Shown here piece after piece: positions 30,553 to 41,558 of a stretch of 64,000 bases of DNA. Positions within the stretch are counted from its first letter, which is position 1, and each line of letters begins with the position of its first letter. A program made the translations under genes and the position numbers. A model generated the notes under the pieces. That model was not told the DNA's origin. It saw only the letters and a list, made by a program, of their open reading frames with translations, and searched no databases. Source of the stretch: Phaseolus vulgaris (lineage: Eukaryota > Streptophyta > Magnoliopsida > Fabales > Fabaceae); NCBI RefSeq assembly GCF_000499845.2, contig NW_027174115.1, forward strand, positions 1-64,000, read 5' to 3'.

Positions 30553-33171
30553 ATGACTCGCTCAAAGATCACCCCAAATCCTCCTCCTTCATCACGAAAC
30601 CCTTCCTCACAAGCACACGACCCACCGCGAGCACGCGGCGCTTCATCTTCTCAGGCTGAGAGGCCTGCACCTTCCCGCCCCAACCTGGCCCGGGCTGCTC
30701 CGCCTGCCACCGGAGGAGCCTCCGTTCCCCAACCAGACTTCAAAAACCTGTATCCCTGGGCCAACTCGACCCTCTTGAGGGAAACATCTTCTGTGAACAC
30801 TGCTGGGGCAGTTTTGCGGTTGACGAAGGGGGACGAACCTCACCAAACATTTCACAAGGAGCACGACGAGAAGATGACAGTGCTGCCCTGCCCCCCGAGC
30901 TGCCAGTTTGCGCCGACGACAAGGCGAACAATGACGGGCCCTTCTGCTTCGTTTACACAACTCTATTCAAGAAGGTGAAGCTCAAGTTTCCCTTTACTCG
31001 TTTCGAGAGGGAGCTTCTCACCGAGCTCAACATCGCCGCCGCCCAGCTCCATCCCAACAGCTGGGCGTTTGTGCGAGCGTTCCAAGTTATGTGCGACCAT
31101 CTGGGGTTGCCAACATCCGTAGATGTTTTCTTATTTCTCTTCGAAGCCAACACCCAGGAGACCGCCTATGGGTAAGCTTGAATGGGATTGCTGGGAGGTC
31201 GATCCTCTCCATCTTCCAGCAATCCTATAAAGACTGGAAGGGAAAGTTCGTCCAAGTGCGCCCCAACGACAAGGACGCTTCCCTACTCGACGGTTTCCCC
31301 TTGTACTGGGTAAACAAGGGGAACAAAGAGTCCAAGAGCAGCTTCAGGAGGCCAAGAAGTCCTGACAGCATGGGTGCCTTGGACAGAGATCTTTGCTTCT
31401 TTTGGAAGAGCGTGGCAGATGCCAACATCACCTTCCTCACCACCACGCTCATCAGCTTCGAGTTCTTCGAGGACCAACTCGAAATTCGTATAGGTTAGAA
31501 CGCCTAAGTTCTTGTTTCTCTGTTAACTGTTTCTGGGCGTCTTGTGCGTTGTGCACAAGACTTTGGTTTTATTTTTCTGCACCCTTTATCTGCTTTGCTG
31601 TTGCATATGTCTTATGCATCTATTTCCTTTCTGAGCTATCCCATGCGTTTTTGCTCTATGCAGATAACATGTTGGGGCGGGGAAAGCTTGCTGAATTGAG
31701 GGCGCTCGCCCGAACCCACGGATTGGCAACGGGCTCTCAAACAGTGCCAAATTCTGTGGTGGAGATCGCCGCTGCTCAAGGCAGATCGCCACCCAAGGGT
31801 GCAGCTCCCTCCGATGTCCAACCCGCCAACCAAAGGAAGAAGCTTGTCCTCAGGAAACCCAAGAGGAAAGCCCCCCAGGTAGTCCATGAGGAGGAAGAGG
31901 AAGATGACGAGGCAACAGAAGATGGCCTTGTCACAAAGAGGAAGAGGGTGGCACCTTCTTCACCATCTGCACCACCCCCTCTTCCAACATCAACGCCGCC
32001 GTCTACACCTGCTCCTCCTCCATCATCGCCACCCTCCGCAGCTCCTGCTTCACCAGTCCAAGCCATTCCATTGGCAACTGCACCACCTGCGGTTGAGGCC
32101 CCCGAGCCAAACTTCATGGAGGACCCCCCGAGCGCCTCCACGCCGTATGTATCAGCTGGAGGGGGTCCTCCTTCAAATGCCTCAGCCGCAGACGTTGCTC
32201 CAATCGGGGATGAGGTTGCTCATACCTCTCCAATTCTAATTACCGAATCCCCGACGTCGCCACCACGCCTAGAAGCGCCTACTGAAGAACCAACTAAAGA
32301 AGGTGGCGACGAAAGCCAACAACAGGCCCACCCGGTGCCTCTACAAGCAGCAAACCTCCCTCTTTAGGTCACAAGGATGTGGGAGCCTTTCTCTGCCAAG
32401 CTGAAGATGATGGCAGAAGACTTCCCCACCATTATAACTAGAGCTGTGGAGAGCTCCACCAGGAAGCTTCAGGATGACCTCTTCAACCTTAGAACTGAGA
32501 ATAGCACCATGAGGGTTGAGGTGGAGAAGTTGTCCTTCAATCTGACACTCGCGGAGATTGAACACTCCCGAGTAGAAGATGCGATGAGCACCGAGCTCCG
32601 GTTGGCGCGCAAGGAGGCCACTGATCTCCGCCATAAGGTGCAGCAACTGGCTCAAGAAAAGATCGAACTGGAGAGCAAGATTGTGCCTTATCGCGTCAAG
32701 GTGGCTGACCTGGAGGCTCTCATAAAAACTGACGCCGCCAAGGTGAAGAAACTGGAGCAAAGGTCAGCCGACCGGGAGATCTTCCTTGGCAAGGTGGAAA
32801 AGGCGAGGGACGACGCCATGGTTGAACTCGCTGAAGCCAACAATGAGAAGGGGAAGATCACTGCTGAATTGGGCCAAGTGCAAGCAGAATCCAAGAAGGT
32901 TACTGAAGACCTTCTCCAGGCTCAAGAAACCAACGAAAAACTCAAGAAGCAAGTTGAAGAGCTGGAGCAGCAGAACAAGGGGCTGAAGGAACAAACAGAA
33001 GAACTCAAGAAACAAATTGAAGAGCTTAATCTGAGTTCTGCCCAAATTCTAGCTGTTGGATTCGAAGCTGCACGGGAACAGTTCGCCTGCTTGTTCCCCG
33101 ATCTGGACCTCAGCATGGTGTCCCTTGACAACGAGGTGGTGGATGGGAAAGTGGTTCCCGCTGAAGACTGA
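30553..33171 (+). pseudogene. Antisense gene of element E, spliced, frameshifted
   Basis: Exon 1 (30553-31493) matches the antisense ORF of G (MTRSKITPNPPPS, FTRFERELLTELN, DWKGKFVQV). It shifts frame near 30895 and again near 31150. A 170-bp phase-1 intron (31494-31663; ATAG/GTTAG to ATGCAG/ATAAC) joins exon 2, 31664-33171. Exon 2 starts NMLGRGKLAELRALAR. It has a Lys/Arg patch (KRKRVAP), a Pro/Ser/Ala-rich middle, then a long coiled coil (32400-33060) and the C-terminal motif NEVVDGKVVPAED. A TAG at 32365-32367 lies just before the coiled coil. Basic patches suggest possible nuclear entry, which is inference. Function unknown. Confidence 0.65.
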
Positions 33172-33779
33172 TCAATTCCCTCCATCCGCTGCCTTCGTGC
33201 TTTCTCTTTGTATATAACTTGTAGCAAACTTCATATTTTCTTGTACATGTGTTTTTGAACTGATACTTATTTCAAATGGCAAAGTCTGTGTATTTCCTCT
33301 TATGACTTCTTTAACTGTTTTAACTTTCCTTGCACAATTTTCTTCGAGAAATTAACTTAGTGATTTTGTAAGCGCGAGCATATACTTAACTGCTTCGAAC
33401 CACTTGGACTTGAAATAATAATCAATTTAACAACTCGTAATCTTAAGGCAATTAACCTTAGCGTAAAATTACTCTTCAAGCAACGAGCTTTAACTCAACT
33501 ACTGGCTTAAAACATTGCTTTACCCGATCTGCTTCATCAAAACGGGTCTTTAACTTTCTCGCCACTATTTGAACTTTTCCTGGTCGCCAAAGACTCTTGG
33601 CGATATCACCTTCTTTCCGACTTCACTTTGGCCATTGTTCTTTTTATCTGGGGGTAGAGGCGCCTTTCAGATCCTTCTCTACCTTCCTGAGCTTCAGAAC
33701 AAAAGGCCGGGTGGCTAGGCGCTCTCTTCGAACCTACCTTAGCCACCTTCCAAACTTCTTCCACCCTTTACACCATACC
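33172..33779. other. 3' flank of the antisense gene in E
   Basis: AT-rich, with no gene seen. It would hold the 3' UTR and polyadenylation region of the antisense transcript (several AATAAT/AATTAA-like stretches, 33340-33430), followed by a transition to the repeat array. Confidence 0.4.
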
Positions 33780-34345
33780 TGAACTCGTTCGAGACGAGAA
33801 GGGTTTTATCTCGCCTGAACTCGCTCATAGGCGAGAAGGTCTTTAACTCGCCTGAACTCGCTCATAGGCGAGAAGGTCTTTAAATCGTGCCTCTACATTG
33901 CCCCAGGGGTTACATCTCCTCCCCCCCAGAAACACTGAGGACTTTTCACTGGTGCCTCTACATTGCCCCAGGGGTTACATCTTCTCGCCCCCAGAAACAC
34001 TGAGGACTTTTCACTGGTGCCTCTACATTGCCCCAGGGGTTACATCTTCTCGCACCCCATAAACACTGAGGACTTTTCACTCTTCCTCGCCTGCAGTCGC
34101 TCGACGGCGAGGAGGTCTTTAACTCGCCTCAGGACGCGCGAGGGCGTTGAGGTCTTTTAACTGGTGCCTCCGATCGCCGAAAGACGATGAGGACTTTAAC
34201 CTTAACTGATGCCTCCGATCGCCGAAAAACGATGAGGACTTTAAAACTTTAACTGATGCCTCCGATCGCCGAAAAACGATGAGGACTTTAAAACTTTAAC
34301 TGATGCCTCCGATCGCCGAAAAACGATGAGGACTTCAAAACTTTT
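33780..34345. repeat. Hypervariable tandem repeats of element E
   Basis: Three arrays adjoin. CTCGCCTGAACTCGCTCATAG units recur about every 37 bp (33810-33880). About 64-bp units with CCCCAGGGGTTACATC and AACACTGAGGACTTTTCACT occur three times (33890-34080). GCCTCCGATCGCCGAAA units lie at 34165, 34211, 34258 and 34305 (46-47 bp apart). Many units have inverted arms. Confidence 0.75.
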
Positions 34346-34585
34346 TAGAAAGCATGCAATATATCTTTTCTTGCCTTAAATCACATATAAGTGACAAGGT
34401 CTTTCTTCAACACTTTCTGAAAACAACAGGCGCGCAATCTAAAACAACTTTGAACTCTGAAAACTCTTCTTTTATTGGGTGGCCTCATCAAAAACCCTCC
34501 TTAGGGAAAAAAGAGTGCCCCCTTCAAACTGTTTTAACAGAGACATTGTAATATACCTTCGTGTTCGTTTTTACTTACAAAGCTC
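34346..34585 (-). other. Post-pol block of element E
   Basis: No gene. On the minus strand the pol stop is followed by GAGCTTTGTAAGTAAAAACG, GAAGGGGGCACTC, AAGGAGGG and GAGGCCACCCAATAAAAG. The block is nearly identical in G (53869-53985) and recognisable in D, F and H. Confidence 0.6.
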
Positions 34586-37500
34586 TTAACTGTAATACAA
34601 CTTCAGGTGCGTGGCGTTCCAAGTGCGAGGAATCGCCCCTCCTTCCAATGTCTCTAAGCGGTAGGCGCCGTTCCCGAGCGCCTCGGTTATTCTAAACGGC
34701 CCTGTCCACTTGGGCGACAGTTTATTCTCCATCTCGTACTGGTGGGCTTTTCTCATCACCAGGTCGCCTTCTCTAAACTGTCTCGGCATCACCTTCGAGT
34801 TATATCTTCGTTCAATCCTTCTCTTCACCGCTTCAGCCTTCAATCTCGCCTCTTCCCTGACCTCATCCAGTAGATCCAGGTTCAGCCTTCTCTCTTCATT
34901 CGAGTCTTCCTCTACGAAGTTCTGGAATCTCGGCGAGCTCTCCTGGATCTCTACTGGAATCATTGCATCACACCCATAGACCAAGCTGAACGGGGTCTCA
35001 TGGGTTCCTGACTGTTCGGTGGTGTGGTACGCCCAGACTATACGGGGTACCTCCTCAGCCCAGCTTCCCTTGGCTTTCTCGAGCCTTCTCTTCAATCCTC
35101 TCAGCAACACCCGATTAGCTGACTCTACTTGGCCATTTGTCTGAGGGTGCTCCACGGATGCAAACACTTGTTGAATTCCCACCCCTTCGCACAGCTTCTT
35201 CAACAGATGACTTGCAAACTGAGTCCCGTTGTCCGACACCAGGCGCTTGGGCACACCAAACCGGCACACAATGTTCTTCCACACGAAACCTTCGATCTTG
35301 TGTGCGGTGATCTGGGCCACTGGTTCTGCTTCGATCCACTTGGTGAAATACTCAATCGCCACCACCAAGTACTTCATCTGCCTGATCGCCAACGGGAAGG
35401 GTCCCAGGATGTCGATTCCCCAAGTATGAAACGGCCAAGGGCTGTAGATCGACTTCAACTCCTCGGGAGGCGCCTTGTGCCAATCGGCGTGCTGCTGGCA
35501 TTGTTTGCAACACTGCGCATACTTCTTGCAGTCTTCTCTCATCGTTGGCCAGTAGTAACCTGCACGGAGAGTCCTCGCGGCCAGAGCTCGACCCCCGACG
35601 TGGCTTCCGCATATCCCTTCGTGGAGCTCTGCCATGATTCTCGTGCACTTCTCGCCATGTACGCATTCCAGGAGTGGGTGAGTGAACCCAAACCTGTACA
35701 GATCGCCATCAATCAATGTGTACTTGCTAGAATTTTTCTTTACCTTCCTAGCTTCTGTCGGATCCAGTGGGAGAAGGCCATCTGCCAGGCACCGCTTGTA
35801 TTGTGTTATCCAGGTGTCTGGCTCATGGATAGCGCAGACCTGCGTCAAGTTCACCTTCTCTCCTCGACATGCTCTAATTCTCGGCGATCTCAAAGTTTCT
35901 TGTGTCAGGGACTTATGACTTCTCGCTGCTTTCTCCGTCGACTTGCTTATCTGAAGAACCAGGTGATCTGCTACAAATGCTCTCGGCGTCTTCAGAGTTT
36001 CTTGAATAACTGTCCTCTGCCTACCCCCCTTGCCTGAGCTGGCGAGCTTAGCTAGCAAGTCAGCTCGGGCATTCTGCTCTCTGGGCACATGCACCACTTC
36101 AAAGGAGGCAAAGGAACTCTTCAATTCCTGCACATACTCCAGGTAAGCCGCCATTTGTGGATCTTTAGCCTGGAACTCGCCTGTTACTTGCCCTGTGACT
36201 AGCAGCGAGTCACTCTTAGCCATTAACACCCTGGCTCCCATTTCTTTGGCCAGCAAAATCCCGGCGATCAGCGCCTCATATTCTGCTTGATTGTTACTGG
36301 CTTCGAAGGCAAATCTCAAAGATTGTTCGATCAGCACGCCGTTGGGTCCTTCCAAAATGACCCCAACACCGCTACCCTGCTGGTTCAACGATCCATCCAC
36401 CGAGAGTACCCAACGGAAGTCGTCCCCTTCTACTTGTGTCGCCTCAGATGAGAGCTCGACCACGAAATCTGCAAAGATTTGCCCCTTGATCGGGCCTCGG
36501 GGCTCATACTTAATGTCAAACTCTGACAGCTCCACTGCCCACTTCACCATCCTTCCCGCAACGTCGGGCTTTTTCAAAACTTTCTGGATGGGCAGGTCAG
36601 TCATCACCAGTATGGTGAAGCTATGGAAATAGTGGCGCAACCTCCTCGCCGAAAATACCACAGCCAGCGCAGCCTTTTCCAGGGCCTGATATCTCGTTTC
36701 GGGGCCCTGCAGCACCTTACTAACAAAATAAATAGGCTTCTGAGCCTGATCTTGATCCTGGGCGAGCACCGCACTCACCGCCCTCTCAGTTACAGCAAAA
36801 TACAACCTGAGAGGGGTTCCCACCAGCGGCTTACACAAAACCGGCGGGCTCGCCAGATACTCCTTCAGCTTGACGAAGGCTTCCTCGCACTCCTTTGTCC
36901 AAGCAAACTTGTTATTGCGCCTCAAACACTGAAAATAGGGATGGCCCTTTTCTCCGCTAGCTGACACGAAGCGAGACAGGGCTGCCATCCGACCTGTTAG
37001 CTGCTGGACTTCTTTCACCGTAGCTGGGCTCCTCATCGCCAAGATGGCGGCACACTTATCAGGGTTGGCCTCTATGCCTCTTTCAGTCAAGAGGAAACCC
37101 AAAAACTTTCCAGCCTCCACGTCGAAAATGCATTTCTCTGGATTAAGCTTCAGTCTGAACTTGGCGATCGTCGTGAACAATTCTTCCAAGTCTGCAACGT
37201 GCTTGCTTTTTTCTGGCGAGGTCACGACCATGTCATCGACGTACGCTTGCACGTTCCTTCCCAGCATCGGTGCAAGTACCCGATCCATCAACCTCTGGTA
37301 CGTGGCCCCTGCGTTCTTCAGCCCAAACGGCATTACCTTGTAGCAGTAGCACGATCTCTCCGTCATGAAGGCTGTCTTCTCTTCGTCCATGGGATGCATC
37401 TTGATCTGATTATACCCCGAGAAGGCATCCAGGAAGCTCAACAACTTACACCCTGCAGCACTATCCACCAGGGCGTCTATGCTTGGTAAAGGATATGAAT

Positions 37501-38734
37501 CCTTTGGGCAAGCCTTCTTCAGATCAGTGAAATCGACGCACATGCGCCATTTCCCATTACTCTTCTTCACCAGCACGACATTTGCCAGCCATTCAGGGTA
37601 CTGGACTTCCCTGATATGGCCTGCGGCGAGGAGTTTCTGTGTTTCGTCCTTGATCGCCTGCCTCCTCTCCTCGTTGAACTTTCTTCTTCTTTGTCGCACT
37701 GGTCTCACCAAGTTGTCCATCGCCAGATGATGGCACAAGAAGTCGGGATCGATCCCGGGCATGTCCGAAGCGGACCATGCAAACGCATCCAGATGCCGTT
37801 CAATCACCTTGGCGATCTGGTCCTGGAGCTCAACCTCCAGGGATCTTCCCAGCTTGAAGATCTTTCCCCCGATTTCTCTCTCGAGCCACTGCTCGACGGG
37901 TTTTGGTCTGGTTTCTCTGGCGATCACCGCCCTGGCGATTCCCAGTTCTCTCGCTTCCTCAGGGCGATTCCTTGCCTCTTCCTCCTCCAGACCAGCGTTC
38001 CCCTCCCCCAGCTCAGTGTCCACCATCTCCACGTCCCTTCCGGCGGTCTCTTCCGCTACCGTCGATCTGGGCTTCACCCCAGGAGGCGGGGTGGTTGTTA
38101 CGTAACTCATCGATCTCTTGTTTTTCAAGCTATTCTCATAGCACTTCTTCGCTTCTTTCTGATCGGATTTGATGGTGATCACCACCCCCTCCATAGACGG
38201 CAACTTCACCTTCATGTGTCGGGTCGACGGTATGGCACCTATCCTGTTGAGCGTGGGTCTTCCCAACAGGATGTTGTATGCTGAAGGAGCGTTTACAACG
38301 AGGTATTTGATTTTCTCCGTTCTCGAACCCCCCACGTCTGTAAACGTTGTCCTCAATTCTATGTACCCCCTGACCTCCACCTGGTCACCAGCAGAACCAT
38401 ACAAACACCCTCCATAGGGCCTCAGCTGGTCAAGGGGCAGCTCCAACTGTGTGAAAGTCGGCCAAAACATCACGTCTGCCGAGCTTCCTTGGTCCACCAG
38501 CACCCTGTGGACCTTTCTTCCTGCTGTTATCAGCGAAATTACTATGGGATCGTTGTCATGAGGCACAACATCCCGGAGATCTTGCTTGGTGAATGTAATA
38601 TCCACTTTCGGTGAGTGGTCTTCAAACATATCCACCGTCATCACAGACCTCGCGTACCTCTTCCTCTGTGATGCGGTGCATCCACCTCCTGAGAAACCCC
38701 CTGCAATGGTGTGAATTTCCCCGTGCGTAGGCAT
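34586..38734 (-). CDS. pol: pol of element E (PR, RT, RNase H, second RNase H, integrase), open frame
   Basis: A 1382-residue open frame holding every catalytic domain. It has protease VDQGSSADV (about residues 70-85), reverse transcriptase with AYVDDMVV, RNase H, archaeal-type RNase H (SVDGSLNQQGSGVG, NNQAEYEALIAG) and integrase with its zinc region (HEGICGSHVG to CKQCQQH). The integrase triad Asp (WGIDILGP), Asp (LVSDNGTQ) and Glu (NGQVESAN) is present. The frame ends LKLYYS. In the family gag and pol form one frame, so the first Met at 38734 is merely the first after the TAG at 38741-38743. This is the least damaged pol in the window; expression would need readthrough or another start. Confidence 0.88.
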   Translation of the reverse strand: MPTHGEIHTIAGGFSGGGCTASQRKRYARSVMTVDMFEDHSPKVDITFTKQDLRDVVPHDNDPIVISLITAGRKVHRVLVDQGSSADVMFWPTFTQLELPLDQLRPYGGCLYGSAGDQVEVRGYIELRTTFTDVGGSRTEKIKYLVVNAPSAYNILLGRPTLNRIGAIPSTRHMKVKLPSMEGVVITIKSDQKEAKKCYENSLKNKRSMSYVTTTPPPGVKPRSTVAEETAGRDVEMVDTELGEGNAGLEEEEARNRPEEARELGIARAVIARETRPKPVEQWLEREIGGKIFKLGRSLEVELQDQIAKVIERHLDAFAWSASDMPGIDPDFLCHHLAMDNLVRPVRQRRRKFNEERRQAIKDETQKLLAAGHIREVQYPEWLANVVLVKKSNGKWRMCVDFTDLKKACPKDSYPLPSIDALVDSAAGCKLLSFLDAFSGYNQIKMHPMDEEKTAFMTERSCYCYKVMPFGLKNAGATYQRLMDRVLAPMLGRNVQAYVDDMVVTSPEKSKHVADLEELFTTIAKFRLKLNPEKCIFDVEAGKFLGFLLTERGIEANPDKCAAILAMRSPATVKEVQQLTGRMAALSRFVSASGEKGHPYFQCLRRNNKFAWTKECEEAFVKLKEYLASPPVLCKPLVGTPLRLYFAVTERAVSAVLAQDQDQAQKPIYFVSKVLQGPETRYQALEKAALAVVFSARRLRHYFHSFTILVMTDLPIQKVLKKPDVAGRMVKWAVELSEFDIKYEPRGPIKGQIFADFVVELSSEATQVEGDDFRWVLSVDGSLNQQGSGVGVILEGPNGVLIEQSLRFAFEASNNQAEYEALIAGILLAKEMGARVLMAKSDSLLVTGQVTGEFQAKDPQMAAYLEYVQELKSSFASFEVVHVPREQNARADLLAKLASSGKGGRQRTVIQETLKTPRAFVADHLVLQISKSTEKAARSHKSLTQETLRSPRIRACRGEKVNLTQVCAIHEPDTWITQYKRCLADGLLPLDPTEARKVKKNSSKYTLIDGDLYRFGFTHPLLECVHGEKCTRIMAELHEGICGSHVGGRALAARTLRAGYYWPTMREDCKKYAQCCKQCQQHADWHKAPPEELKSIYSPWPFHTWGIDILGPFPLAIRQMKYLVVAIEYFTKWIEAEPVAQITAHKIEGFVWKNIVCRFGVPKRLVSDNGTQFASHLLKKLCEGVGIQQVFASVEHPQTNGQVESANRVLLRGLKRRLEKAKGSWAEEVPRIVWAYHTTEQSGTHETPFSLVYGCDAMIPVEIQESSPRFQNFVEEDSNEERRLNLDLLDEVREEARLKAEAVKRRIERRYNSKVMPRQFREGDLVMRKAHQYEMENKLSPKWTGPFRITEALGNGAYRLETLEGGAIPRTWNATHLKLYYS

Positions 38735-40004
38735 CTCGTGCTACTGAGCCTCAGCACCTGCAGGCTGGGAGCTCGACGCTCCCCCCGTCCTCCTATCCAG
38801 CAGATAGTCATTTAGGAACCCGCTCTTAACCAGATCGTCGAGCTGGTATCCTAAAGCTAATCACGAATCAACTGTATGGCGAAAGCCCTGGTGAAACTCA
38901 CACCAGGCGTCTGGCTTTGGTCCCAGCACCTTGTCGCCCACCTTTTCTGGCGCTTTCAACCTAGCAGATATATTGGGAATGGCGATCAGGTCCGCCAATC
39001 CCATAACAAACTTGTGCTTAGGCGGGCGATTGTATTCCCGGCGTGCTGGTTGCTGGCGTCCTTGGCCCCTGCCCTTGTTCTTCCTTGGATCATAAGGATG
39101 GCGAGTCCTCTGATCCCTTCTGGCCGCCGCTGTCTCCAGCACCCTCTGTGGCTGGATTCTGGTCTGGGCGCGTGGCCTAGTGGGGGCCACGCTTCCTCTC
39201 TTCTCGGCGACTTCGCTCTCGTCGGCGATGTGGGCCACCGCAAGTCGCCTAACCTCAGCGAACGTGGCGGGGTGTGCCCTGATCAACGCCTCGCAGAATG
39301 GTCCCGGCAGCACGCCCTTCTTAAATGCATAGACGAGCATTTCTTCATCTTTGGCCGGCGATCTGACCATCTGCGCCCCAAAGCGATTTAGGTAGTCCCT
39401 GAGGGACTCTCCCTGATACTGCCTTATATCAAACAAATCGTAAGACACCCTGGGCGGTGCCTTATTCACGATGTACTGCTCGACGAAAATCTTCGAGAAC
39501 TGCTGGAAATTGGTAATGTGACCGTTAGGCAAGCTCACAAACCACTCCAATGCCGTTGCCTGGAGTGTGCTCATGAACATCTTGCAATACACGGCGTCTG
39601 ATCCCCCTGACAGCATCATCTGCGTATGGAACGTGGTGAGATGAGCTTCAGGATCCTCCACGCCGGTGAAAACAGCCTTAACAGGAACCACACTCGCAGG
39701 AATGGGCGTGTCAGTAATCGCCTGAACGAAAGGCATAGGAAAAACGCGAGGCGGCGTTGACGGCGCGACCTCTTCAGCAATAGAACGCCCTTGCTGCTCC
39801 TGAAGAGCTTGACGCAGCTCCTCAGTCACCTTGCTAAGCTCATCATTCCTGGTCCGAGAGGCGGCCAGGTCCTCATGCATTCTCGCCTGTTCTATGCGCG
39901 AGGCTTCCACAGTTGCCTGCAACGAGCGCATAATCTCCACCATCTGCGCCTTCAGGAGCGACAGGCGCAACTGGACTTGAACGATTGCTTCTCATTTTTC
40001 TCAT
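38735..40004 (-). pseudogene. gag: gag of element E, broken
   Basis: The conserved start MRKMRSN lies at 40004, but a small deletion near 39960 shifts the frame compared with G. From 39970 the frame is open to 38861. It covers the coiled-coil N-terminus, Retrotrans_gag domain (PEAHLTTFHTQMML to AVAHIA) and basic linker. A TGA at 38861-38863 replaces the last Cys of the CEFH...H...C motif, and a TAG at 38741-38743 precedes HEMP. The product would make the capsid shell of the element. Confidence 0.8.
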
Positions 40005-40413
40005 GAAACTTGGCGAATCACAGAATGCAGCGAACAACACTTACTTCAGCTACGATCAACTCAGCGATCAATCGAAAAAAACTGCGCGAAACTCCGCAAG
40101 AAAACTCAAGAACACCGCGAACCTCCAAAGAAACCTGCAACTCCACCAGAAACCACCGCTTCTCCCACGGATAACCAAACAAGCAAAAGAACTCAAACTC
40201 CACCGAACAAATCACGCGTAAACAGCAGAAAACCTCACTTCACCGAACAAAAATCCAAACGAACGGTGGAAAACGCGAAATCACCGAACAAATCTCGAAC
40301 GAACAGCGAACGATGGTTGCACCAGCACACAACCACGCAGAAAACTACGAAAACCTCCAAGAACTCACGCTGTGGATGGGAACAGGTTTTACACGGCCCC
40401 ACGGTGGGCGCCT
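40005..40413 (-). other. Leader and PBS-like site of element E
   Basis: On the minus strand AGGCGCCCACCGTGGGGCC (40412-40395) lies three bases from the LTR end. Unlike A, B and C it begins AGG rather than TGG. The leader of about 390 bp to gag has no ORF. Confidence 0.6.
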
Positions 40414-40415
40414 GA

Positions 40416-41219
40416 TGATCCTGCCTGTTGACCGGAACGTTGGAACCTGCCTTGTCAAAGGATCGACGTGTGCACCGCTTCAAACCTCTGTCCTTCTTCC
40501 AAGATCCACCTCGAGAACCTGCAAAAGAACAGAGCGGCGCCGCTGCGGCCGATCGCACTCCAACGCCCAAGTCAATGACCAAACCACCAAATACTAAGAG
40601 CAAGAACACTCAAGGAACCGTGCAATGTTCTCTCTCACAGTCAGCTCTAGAACTCGCAAGCGTAAAGAGTATAATCTGAACGTGCGTACCTCGAAAGTTC
40701 GTTGAGAACTCTTATATACCTGGTCACTTTCTCTCTCCTGGCAGTTACAGACCTGGACACGTGTCTTGCATCCAGTCGTACATGTGCCATCATCTGGGGC
40801 CTCCTTGACTTGGGCGCTGCTTCTGACTCTCTTTTGGCTAAGTTACTTATGCATGGTAATGCCCAGTGCATAGCTAACTTGGGAGCGCGATCACTACTGG
40901 AATTGGCGAGTTAGGGTGCTCTCGTACACCTTCCCTGTGGTCTCGCCGGCCGCCTTCATAATCTGCACCACCTTCATCTTCGGCGATGTGCTTGTTCTGG
41001 CGATCTCCAATCACTTGGTCGCCTGAGTTTATCATCTGGCGACTTCATCTTCAACTGGGCGATCGCCTGGTATGCTGGAGATCGGAGCACGCCAACTTAA
41101 TAACTGGCGACTACACGAGCCCCCCGACTTCCTTTCCTTCTGCGAATCTGGCGCCTTGTCAACACGCCTACACTGTAGCTTGGTGCCACGTCATCACTTC
41201 CGACTACCAGGGCGGTACA
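40416..41219 (-). repeat. 5' LTR of element E
   Basis: 804 bp; on the minus strand TGTACCGCCCTGG to CAGGCAGGATCA. The minus-strand TATATAA box is at 40718-40712 and GGCGATCGCC at 41058-41067. It is 10 bp shorter than its partner owing to loss of one ACTCAAGA-type repeat. Confidence 0.94.
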
Positions 41220-41558
41220 AAGGGTTAAGGGATTCCTTCGGGACACCCCCTCCTCAAGTAGGAACAGCTAGCCCCAGCGTCTGATATTCAGAACATTCCG
41301 CCTTGGTGTTTTAGACCTCTCCATGGGCGTGGGCACCTGAGTGCGACTTTTGTCCCAAAGTATTTAGACACGCTGAGGACATCCAGAGCAGGTCTCTCCT
41401 TGAGTATAGATACCCATCTCAAGTTTTATTACAGTTAAAAGCATTGTAAGTAGCGATTAACTTGAACAGTTTAAAGTAGTTTCAGTTAAGACAGTTTTCA
41501 AGGGGGCACTCTTTTCTCCCTACGGAGGGTTTTTAACGAGGCCACCCAATAAAGGAAG
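41220..41558 (+). other. Tail and pol terminus of element F, second part
   Basis: Continues F after E: TTAAGGGATTCCTTCGGGAC, a single degenerate R repeat (about 41300-41400), then codons THLKFYYS and a stop (about 41406-41433) and the post-pol block ending CACCCAATAAAGGAAG. Tail DNA lies upstream of a pol terminus, the reverse of A, so F is rearranged like D. It ends at GGAAG (41554-41558), where H is inserted. Confidence 0.6.

Larger units (their letters stand above)
29139..41219 (-). mobile_element. Element E: complete Tat-type LTR retrotransposon, duplication AAGGG
   Basis: 12,081 bp with LTRs of 814 and 804 bp and duplications AAGGG at 29134-29138 and 41220-41224. Removing E restores the tail repeat TTGATCAAGGG/TTAAGGGATTCC of element F, confirming the insertion. 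Minus-strand order: LTR, PBS, gag, pol, post-pol block, tandem repeats, antisense gene, PPT, LTR. The LTRs differ at about 13 positions by eye plus one 10-bp gap. Confidence 0.95.

Noticed and set aside
35129..36037. A 302-residue plus-strand open frame
   Set aside because: It lies opposite the pol frame of E, which has clear integrase and RNase H domains. It shows no domain of its own and is a shadow frame.
34586..38734. A chromodomain at the integrase C-terminus
   Set aside because: The C-terminal residues after the GDLVMRKAH segment show no chromodomain pattern. This agrees with Tat rather than chromovirus affiliation.
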